Shown here one piece after another: positions 1 through 5,917 of a stretch of 14,151 nucleotides of DNA (positions are counted from its first letter, which is position 1; every line of letters begins with the position of its first letter). Source of the DNA: Strigomonas culicis (lineage: Eukaryota; Euglenozoa; Kinetoplastea; Trypanosomatida; Trypanosomatidae); contig AUXH01000505.1 in NCBI GenBank assembly GCA_000482145.1, forward strand, positions 1-14,151. Direction: 5' to 3'. A model generated the notes under the pieces. That model had not been told where the DNA came from, ran no database searches, and worked only from the letters and a program-made list of their open reading frames with translations. Position numbers and translations under genes: made by a program.

Positions 1-72
1 TAATAAATATATTATTTAAAGCATCCTCTGTTTATTTCTGTTTTTCCCCCCCTTTTTTTTTTCGGTTCGGAG

Positions 73-89
73 CTCTCTCTCTCTCTCTC
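73..89 (+). repeat. (CT)n microsatellite
   Basis: This is an uninterrupted alternating CT run of 17 bases, followed by a T homopolymer. It could serve as a pyrimidine tract for splicing, but no nearby start codon supports that. Confidence 0.85.
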
Positions 90-323
90 ATTTTTTTTTT
101 CCGTCTTTCTCTTTTCTTTCATCGTAATAATTAAAGTGGAAGTAATATAAAGTATAAAAGAAAATACGTATCTATAAAAGAGTTCATGTTCAACATCCAC
201 GACTACTACTGCAAACAAAACGGTGTTTATACGAAGAACACAAACAACAGTATCAACATCAATAATAAGTGTCTTTTTTTCTTGCATTATATGGACTCGT
301 GCTTCAGATTGTATATAATTGTA

Positions 324-407
324 TCTTCTCTCTCTCTTTCTCTCTCTCCCCCTTTTTCTGCCTTTCCTCCCTCTCTTTTTCTTTTCTCTTGTCGCGATTT
401 TTATTAG
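324..407 (+). promoter_or_regulatory. Pyrimidine tract and AG, possible distal splice acceptor
   Basis: A nearly pure C/T tract runs from about 324 to 390, and the first AG after it is at 406-407. This matches the layout of a trypanosomatid spliced-leader acceptor. Sequence from here to the GH32 start at 939 lacks ATG, so a transcript beginning here could still be translated from the right codon. It may instead direct polyadenylation of the upstream gene, because poly(A) site choice is coupled to downstream tracts. Confidence 0.3.
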
Positions 408-643
408 TCGTTAGGAGGACACACCCACACACATCTATCTCTTTATATAAAAGGCGGACGTGACATAACCATAAGAGGTTGCCTTTAACAGAAAGAAACC
501 CGAAAGAAAGCCTTTAAATAAAGGATCTACCATCTCTAGACGAATTCTCTCTCTGTTACTCTCTCTTCCTCCCCCTTTCCCCCTTTTTTTTTGGTTAGAA
601 GGGATCAGCGAGTGGAGAGACAGACAGAGAACAACAACAAAAC

Positions 644-644
<1 letters not shown>

Positions 645-684
<40 letters not shown>
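645..684 (+). repeat. (AC)20 microsatellite
   Basis: Twenty perfect AC units occur on the coding strand, preceded by an imperfect ACA/AAC run. It lies about 255 bases before the first start codon, inside the possible leader. Confidence 0.95.
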
Positions 685-687
<3 letters not shown>

Positions 688-767
688 AAGCGCAAGTACG
701 GTCCCTACGTCATAAAAACTTAGAAATCTTTATCTATATAATACACTATTTTTTTTTTAGTCCCCTT

Positions 768-937
768 TCTGTACTTTACTGTTTTCTTTTTCTTTTTGTT
801 TGTTCCGCATTTTAGCTTTCCTTTTTTTTTCCTCCGCTGCACGCACCTTTTTATACCTACTCATTCACCTATACCGCCCACCCTTATTATTGTTATTATT
901 CATAACACTATTATTATCTCTTTTGTTATACCGTTAG
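768..937 (+). promoter_or_regulatory. Candidate spliced-leader acceptor region of the GH32 gene
   Basis: A T-rich pyrimidine tract at about 768-812 ends at AG 814-815. A second tract at 816-834 has no AG after it until 936-937, one base before the ATG at 939. The first acceptor would leave a leader of about 123 bases; the second would leave almost none. The first is the more comfortable choice. Both support the ATG at 939 as the first usable start. Confidence 0.45.
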
Positions 938-938
938 C

Positions 939-2813
939 ATGCCCCCCAAGCCGGACGTGGCCCCCGACGACGCCGTGGCTGCCTACGCGGAGACGCAGTG
1001 GGGCGACACACATGAAGACCGCATTGCGGCCGCCGCGCAGAGCCAGCAGGCGCTCGCCCGCAAGCGCGGGGACGACTGCCTGTGGTACCCCAGCTACCAT
1101 ATTGCACCCCCGGCGGGGTGGCTCAGCGTGCCGAGTGGGTTGTGCTTCTTCAACGGGCTCTACCACGTCTTCTACCAGCACAACCCGTACAGCACGGACT
1201 GGGGCGGCATGCACTGGGGCCACTGCACGAGCCCCGACCTCGTGCACTGGCAGCACGAGGCACCGGCGCTGGCGCCGGGTAGCGCGGCCGAGGGCGACCG
1301 CGACGGTTGCTTCTCCGGCTCCGCGGTGACGCACGAGGGGAAGCTCTATCTCTTCTACACGGGGCACATGTGGCTAGACGGCACGCAAGACGAAGAGGAT
1401 CTGCGCCGCGCCGACGCGGACTCCGCGGCGGGGTCGCGGCCGGGGACGAGCCCCTCGCGCCTGACCTCTGAGCACCAGGCGGCGCCGACGCAGGCGAACC
1501 GCAGCACCGCCGGCGGCGACCCCAAGAGCAGCTCGCAGGGCGGCAGCAACGAGAAGGGCGGCGCGCGCAGCCACGGCCGCGCGCGGGAGGGCATCTTCCA
1601 ACAGCAGTGCCTGGCCGTCAGCGAGGACGGCGTGCACTTCACGAAGCGCGGCGTGGTGCTGCGGCCGCCGCCCGGCTACGTGCACCTGCGCGACCCGCGC
1701 GTGTGGCGACAGGACGGGCGCTGGTACATGGCGCTGGGCGCCCGCGACGGCACGAAGGACCTCGGCCAGCTGCTGCTCTTCTCGAGCCACAACCTGGAGC
1801 ACTGGGACGAGACGCACTTTATGGTGCTCGCGGCGACGGAGAACAAGAATGTGTTCATGTGGGAGTGCCCCGACTTTTTCCCGCTAGGCTCGGAGTACAT
1901 GCTCCTCTGCTGTCCCCAGGGCATGCAGCGACGCGGCTACCAGTACAACAACTGCTTCCAGGCCGGCTATCTCTTCGGCCGCTTCGACAGCCGCAAGAAG
2001 TTCGTCATCACGCAGAAGTTCACGGAGCTCGATAGCGGCCACGACTTCTACTCCCCGCAAAGCTTCGTGTGCCCGGACGGGCGGCGGCTGCTCATGGGCT
2101 GGCTCGGCGCGTGGGAGACCGCCTTCCCCTCCGCGGCCGCGGAGGGCTGGACGAGCCTGCTGACGCTGCCGCGCGAGGTGCACCGCGACGCGGCGACCGG
2201 CAAGGTGCGGCTGACGCCGCCGCGGGAGCTGCTGCAGCTGCGCGGCGAACACATCGCCCTGACGCCGCAGGAGATCCCTGACCAGGGCGAGGTGCCGCTC
2301 GTACAGGGCTGCGCGGGCTTCGAGCTGCTGCTCACCTTCAACACCGCGCGCTCCTCCGCCGAGAAGTACGGCCTCTGGATCGGCCGCGGCGCGGAGATCT
2401 TCGTGGACGCGCAGTCGCAGCGTCTCGTCCTCTCGCGGCACTACCCGCAGTACCTCATGAGCGGCTACCGCAGCTGCCCGCTGCCGGCCAACGCGGAGCT
2501 GGTCCTGCGCATCTTCGTCGACCACTCCGCCGTGGAGGTCTTTGTGCAGAACGGCGAGGCCACCTTCGCCATGCGCATCTTCCCCGACCCCGACGACCCG
2601 CTGCTGCTCTTCTCTCTCGGCGGCGTCGCCTGCCTCCGCAGCGGCGACGTCTGGCGGCTGGCGCGCACGGTCGCAAGTGGCGCCGGCGCGGCGCCGCCGG
2701 AGGGCGCCGCGGCGCACGTCGCCGCCCATGAGGTGGGCAGCGAGTTCGGCAGCGACGTCCCGCGCTCCGGGGACTCGCAGAATGACGGCGACGCGGACGC
2801 GACGCGGCGCTAG
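939..2813 (+). CDS. GH32 beta-fructofuranosidase homologue, predicted catalytically inactive
   Basis: This 624-residue protein resembles bacterial sucrose or sucrose-6-phosphate hydrolases (glycoside hydrolase family 32). The five-bladed propeller spans about residues 45-430 and the C-terminal beta-sandwich about 450-590, with the typical segment FVDHSAVEVF at 526-535. Conserved blocks include HWGH, FSGS (125-128), LRDP with the transition-state Asp at D252, WECPD with the acid/base Glu at E309, and GHDFYSPQS. The nucleophile block, normally W(M/L)NDPNG, reads WLSVPSG at 61-67, so the nucleophilic Asp is Val64 and both neighbouring Asn are Ser. A hydrophilic insertion occupies about 150-219 and an acidic, low-complexity tail follows about 590. 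No signal peptide or membrane segment is seen, so it is probably cytosolic. The fold assignment is firm. Normal sucrose hydrolysis is doubtful; sugar binding or another role is inference. The bacterial-like sequence suggests ancient lateral transfer. Confidence 0.93.
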   Translation: MPPKPDVAPDDAVAAYAETQWGDTHEDRIAAAAQSQQALARKRGDDCLWYPSYHIAPPAGWLSVPSGLCFFNGLYHVFYQHNPYSTDWGGMHWGHCTSPDLVHWQHEAPALAPGSAAEGDRDGCFSGSAVTHEGKLYLFYTGHMWLDGTQDEEDLRRADADSAAGSRPGTSPSRLTSEHQAAPTQANRSTAGGDPKSSSQGGSNEKGGARSHGRAREGIFQQQCLAVSEDGVHFTKRGVVLRPPPGYVHLRDPRVWRQDGRWYMALGARDGTKDLGQLLLFSSHNLEHWDETHFMVLAATENKNVFMWECPDFFPLGSEYMLLCCPQGMQRRGYQYNNCFQAGYLFGRFDSRKKFVITQKFTELDSGHDFYSPQSFVCPDGRRLLMGWLGAWETAFPSAAAEGWTSLLTLPREVHRDAATGKVRLTPPRELLQLRGEHIALTPQEIPDQGEVPLVQGCAGFELLLTFNTARSSAEKYGLWIGRGAEIFVDAQSQRLVLSRHYPQYLMSGYRSCPLPANAELVLRIFVDHSAVEVFVQNGEATFAMRIFPDPDDPLLLFSLGGVACLRSGDVWRLARTVASGAGAAPPEGAAAHVAAHEVGSEFGSDVPRSGDSQNDGDADATRR

Positions 2814-3042
2814 AACGGCGGCGAGCCGTAGAGCGGCACGCCCCATCACAAAAATAATCTTAATAATAATAGTAAAGCATCAACGGAATATGAGGAGTGC
2901 GTATCATCAAAAAAAAAAAAAGGAAGAAAGAGGTGATATGAAGTACAACGAAAGGAAAAGACACTTCCACTCTTAGTTTTTTCTCCCTTTTTTTTTCGTT
3001 CATCATGTGTTAACAATCATCTGTTTGGTTGACGTTTCGTAA

Positions 3043-3056
3043 ACACACACACACAC
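3043..3056 (+). repeat. (AC)7 microsatellite
   Basis: Seven AC units occur on the coding strand in the presumed 3' untranslated region of the GH32 gene. It is the shortest of the seven CA tracts in the window. Confidence 0.8.
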
Positions 3057-3631
3057 AACAAAAGTCATCAAAGTGATTTTGGGTTTTAAAAAGAAAAAAA
3101 TAAGTTTTTTTTTGTGTCATTTCCTTTTCTTTTTGGATCTTTTCCTTTTGTTTGTTTCTTTCTCCCCTTTCGCTGCGAACACATATATGCAGGCCGGTGG
3201 TGGTAATCCTTTGACTTTTTTCTTATAATAATGAATAACTGGAGTAGTTTCGTTATGAAACCTCTTTTCTTTTTTCTCTTCCTCACTTTGAGGTTTTGCA
3301 TGTTTAACTATGATGAGTATAAATCATAATAAGCGTTAACATAATAAAAATAATAATAATCATATATTTCTCATTTTCTTTCTTCCGCCGTTCCCTGTTG
3401 CGGAATAAGCGATCTCTACAAGAGGAATACAAAAAAAACTTTTTTTTTTATGCATGTAGCTAACCAAAAAAAAAAAAATAACACTCTGTAATAAACACAA
3501 TGCCTCTTTTTTTTTTCATCGCCATTGGACAATGCCTCAAGCTGCGTCTCGCCTCTGCCTCAGTAGAGGTAGAACAGCGAAACTTAACCACAACGATTAC
3601 AAAAAAAAGCAGATCTGTGCCTATATCCCAT

Positions 3632-3737
3632 CTCATTTGTTTTTCTTCCCCTTTCCTCTTCCATTTCTTTCTCTTCTCTCGTTCTGTCTTCATCGTCCAC
3701 AATACTACAATACTGCATGTATACACATTTCGATAGT
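3632..3737 (+). promoter_or_regulatory. Possible upstream alternative splice acceptor
   Basis: A strong C/T tract at about 3632-3690 is followed by its first AG at 3736-3737. From there to the ATG at 4077 there is no ATG on this strand, so a transcript starting here would carry a leader of about 340 bases, including the (CA)18 run, and could still begin translation at 4077. It could equally mark polyadenylation of the upstream transcript. Confidence 0.3.
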
Positions 3738-3838
3738 CTCAACTGACTTCCCTTGTCACTTCGTATACACAAAGTGTTGCGCAGCACACGAGCAGTGCCA
3801 ATAGCAAGACATTATCAACAATCGCTACGTTTTGCCCA

Positions 3839-3839
<1 letters not shown>

Positions 3840-3875
<36 letters not shown>
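3840..3875 (+). repeat. (AC)18 microsatellite
   Basis: Eighteen perfect AC units occur on the coding strand, about 200 bases before the reductase start codon and upstream of its nearest splice acceptor. Confidence 0.95.
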
Positions 3876-3877
<2 letters not shown>

Positions 3878-3970
3878 TCTTTTTCTCAATAGCGTTTTTT
3901 TTTTTTGAAAAAAAAAGACCTTACTGTCTTTTCTGTTTTGTTTATATTGATTTAGACAGCACCTAAGAGG

Positions 3971-3990
3971 AATCTCTTTTTCTTCTCTAG
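3971..3990 (+). promoter_or_regulatory. Likely spliced-leader acceptor of the quinone reductase gene
   Basis: A pyrimidine-rich tract ends in the classical CTCTAG, with AG at 3989-3990. The leader would be about 86 bases and contains no ATG before 4077. A further pyrimidine tract at 3991-4007 leads to a weaker AG in the A-rich stretch near 4058. Confidence 0.5.
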
Positions 3991-4076
3991 ACTCCTTTTT
4001 TTTTTTCGTGCCTCCCTCTTTACACTCCTCACCATTTTCGTATACCAAAAAAAAAAAAGGAAGAGATACTGAAAAG

Positions 4077-5129
4077 ATGCTCCGACGCAGCAGCCGCTGT
4101 CTGCAGGAGATGATGAAGGCGATCACGATGGCAGGCCTCGGCGAGGCCAGCACGCTGCACTACGCGGACGTGCCCAAGGCGGCGGTGCAGAAAGACACGG
4201 ACGTGCTTATCCAAGTGCACGCCGCTGGTGTCAACCGCGGCGATATCTCGCAGCGGCGCGGTCACTTCCCGCCGCCGGACGGGGCGAGCAGTGTGCTGGG
4301 GCTGGAGGTGGCCGGTGTTGTCACCCAGGTCGGCGCCGCAGTCACCAAGTACAAGGAGGGCGACAAGGTCATGGCGTTGCTGTCTGGCGGCGGCTACGCG
4401 GAGTACGCGGTGGCGAGCCAGAGCATGGTGCTGCCGGTGCCGCAGGGCTACACCTTCGTGTCCGCGGCCGCCATCCCCGAGAGCTTCCTGACCGCGTGGC
4501 AGCTGCTGCGCTTTGTCGGCGATGTGCAGGAGGGCCAGCGCGTTCTGCTGCACGCCGGCGCGAGCTGCCTGGGGGTCGCGGCGAGCCAGCTGACGGAGAA
4601 GTACTTCCGCGCGACGGCGGTGACGACGAGCTCGGCCGCGAAGGTGGAGTACTGCAAGCGCTACGCAAGCGTCTGTCTCTCGCGCACGCCGGACGAGAGT
4701 GGACTGCTCTTCGCGAACAAGGTGCGCACCCTCCTCGGCGAGGAGAGCATCAACTGCATCGTGGAGCCCATCTTTGGCGGCAACTACATGCAGGAGAACG
4801 AGGCGGTGCTGGCCGAGCGGGGCCGCATCATCGTCGTGGCCTACATGGGCGGCGCGCGCGTGCAGCTCAACCTAATGCCGCTCTACCGCCTGCGCGCGCA
4901 CCTCCTCTTCTCGAAGCTGCGCTGCCGCTCCGACGCGTACCGCGCGCAGGTCGTCTCCACCTTCGAGGAGGAGATCCTGCCGTACCTCCACGAGCGCATC
5001 ATCGTGCCGGCCATGTTCAAAAGCCTGCCGCTTCGCGAGGCCGCGCAGGCGCATCAGCTGCTGGAGAGCAGCACGAACTGGGGGAAGATTGTGCTCACCA
5101 CAGGCGCGCATTCCGCGGGCGAAATCTAG
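4077..5129 (+). CDS. Zinc-independent NAD(P)H quinone oxidoreductase, PIG3-like
   Basis: This 350-residue protein belongs to the medium-chain dehydrogenase/reductase superfamily, closest in appearance to PIG3 (TP53I3)-type quinone oxidoreductases. These use NADPH to reduce quinones or related electron-poor substrates. Diagnostic blocks are HAAGVNRGD (to D56), RGHFPPPDGAS, GLEVAGVV (E77), the GGGYAEYA segment, and the C-terminal GKIVLTTG. The zinc ligands of alcohol dehydrogenases are absent, as usual for the quinone reductase branch. The Rossmann glycine motif reads HAGASCLG at 159-166, with Cys164 where the family normally has Gly, which may weaken or change cofactor binding. The N-terminus, MLRRSSRCLQ, could be a short mitochondrial presequence; the conserved domain itself begins near MKAI at residue 13, so ATGs at 4110 or 4113 are possible alternatives. 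A non-ATG extension further upstream is rejected. The family call is firm, the substrate unknown. Confidence 0.93.
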   Translation: MLRRSSRCLQEMMKAITMAGLGEASTLHYADVPKAAVQKDTDVLIQVHAAGVNRGDISQRRGHFPPPDGASSVLGLEVAGVVTQVGAAVTKYKEGDKVMALLSGGGYAEYAVASQSMVLPVPQGYTFVSAAAIPESFLTAWQLLRFVGDVQEGQRVLLHAGASCLGVAASQLTEKYFRATAVTTSSAAKVEYCKRYASVCLSRTPDESGLLFANKVRTLLGEESINCIVEPIFGGNYMQENEAVLAERGRIIVVAYMGGARVQLNLMPLYRLRAHLLFSKLRCRSDAYRAQVVSTFEEEILPYLHERIIVPAMFKSLPLREAAQAHQLLESSTNWGKIVLTTGAHSAGEI

Positions 5130-5722
5130 TCCCCGACCTCCGCCCTCACCCCCCCCCTCCTTTCTCTCTCCTTTGTTCTTTTTTCCTTTTGTGGTTGCTG
5201 TTCGGGCAGCCAAAGGATACGCGTAGATGTAACAAAGGCAACGTGAAAAAAAAAAGCGAAATAGAAAGGATAAGGGAAGAAGGTGATGATGCCTTCTTTA
5301 ATTACTTAGTGTATTCTCTCTCTTTCTTTTTTTTTGTTGGTGATAGTAGAGAGGAGAGAATTGCCAACAAAGAAAAGGGATATCAGAAGGCAAAAAAAAA
5401 AACAAATATATAACGCAAAAAAAAGAAAGAATCTTCTTAAAAGAAAAACAAACTTACAAATAAAAAACAACAACAAGAACAAGACACTCACACATACAAG
5501 CAAATTCAAACAATCAGTTATGAAATTTTAAAAAAAGAAGAAACGATCAATATATCACTTTTTCCTCTCTTTGCTCTAAATGTACACAATTATATTATTA
5601 TACCGTATCATTATCACTCTTTGTTGCTGTTGCCCTTCTTCCTGAAAAGCTTGAATATATATGCTCTGAAACAACAAGCAGCTAAACAAAACTAAACAAC
5701 AAGAACGAACAAATTCACACGT

Positions 5723-5732
<10 letters not shown>

Positions 5733-5762
<30 letters not shown>
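5733..5762 (+). repeat. (AC)15 microsatellite
   Basis: Fifteen AC units occur on the coding strand about 155 bases before the next start codon, preceded by imperfect ACATAC units. Confidence 0.95.
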
Positions 5763-5764
<2 letters not shown>

Positions 5765-5885
5765 CCAAAAACAAAAAAGAACAGAAAACTAATACATGTA
5801 TCTGTATCCATCACCATCTACATTCTTACCCACTTCCCTTCTTCCTCTGCCGTTTCTGACAGCAGTGCTCACACGGGTGAAGCTA

Positions 5886-5912
5886 TTTTTTTCCCCCCTC
5901 TTGTCTTAGCAG
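5886..5912 (+). promoter_or_regulatory. Spliced-leader acceptor of the TPR protein gene
   Basis: A T/C tract at 5886-5907 runs into TTAGCAG, giving AG at 5908-5909 and again at 5911-5912. The ATG at 5918 follows within a few bases, so the leader would be very short. This supports 5918 as the start. Confidence 0.6.
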
Positions 5913-5917
5913 TACCG

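Larger units (their letters stand above)
1..938 (+). other. Non-coding spacer before the first gene
   Basis: No credible coding region is seen on either strand; open frames here are short and made of low-complexity sequence. It holds a (CT)n run at 73-89, a pyrimidine-rich tract at about 324-390 followed by AG at 406-407, a (CA)20 microsatellite at 645-684, and two more pyrimidine tracts at about 768-812 and 816-834. The left part is probably the 3' untranslated region of a gene outside the window. The right part supplies the trans-splicing signals and 5' leader of the GH32 gene. No ATG occurs on the + strand between about 295 and the start codon at 939. Confidence 0.7.
2814..4076 (+). other. 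Long AT-rich spacer between GH32 and quinone reductase genes
   Basis: No gene is supported on either strand. The first part should be the 3' untranslated region of the GH32 gene and the last part the leader of the reductase gene. It contains a (CA)7 run at 3043-3056, a (CA)18 run at 3840-3875, three places where an A run and a T run face each other, an ATA/AAT-rich patch at about 3330-3370, and pyrimidine tracts at about 3120-3172, 3632-3690, 3971-3988 and 3991-4007. No RNA gene or retroposon signature was recognised. A degenerate short retroposon of the SIDER type cannot be excluded by eye. Confidence 0.65.
5130..5917 (+). other. AT-rich spacer between quinone reductase and TPR protein genes
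   Basis: No gene is supported. The left part is purine- and A-rich (about 5240-5560), as in trypanosomatid 3' untranslated regions. The right part holds an AACAA-rich stretch, a (CA)15 run at 5733-5762, and the pyrimidine tract that precedes the next gene. Short open frames here are low-complexity and not credible. Confidence 0.65.

Noticed and set aside
1119..1139. Sequencing error as the cause of the lost GH32 nucleophile
   Set aside because: Substitutions affect three separate codons with the frame and all flanking residues intact, which a single base error or indel cannot explain.
1884..2849. Minus-strand open frame of about 320 codons opposite the GH32 gene
   Set aside because: The + strand frame carries unmistakable GH32 blocks throughout this interval; the opposite frame has no domain.
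2900..2940. A-rich stretch after the GH32 gene as the tail of an inserted retroposon
   Set aside because: There is no identifiable retroposon body, target-site duplication or reverse transcriptase sequence; A runs of this size are common in every spacer here.
3840..3875. CA tracts considered as CRISPR or telomeric repeats
   Set aside because: They are simple dinucleotide repeats without spacers or a longer repeat unit, and no TTAGGG arrays occur.
4008..4076. N-terminal extension of the quinone reductase from a GTG codon
   Set aside because: Nuclear genes of trypanosomatids start at ATG. The extension encodes a Lys run from the A-rich leader and has no family counterpart.
2814..4076. Hidden tRNA, snoRNA or small protein gene in the longest spacer
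   Set aside because: No tRNA-like B box or cloverleaf was recognised by eye, and the short open frames are low-complexity on both strands. A covariance-model search would be needed to close the question.
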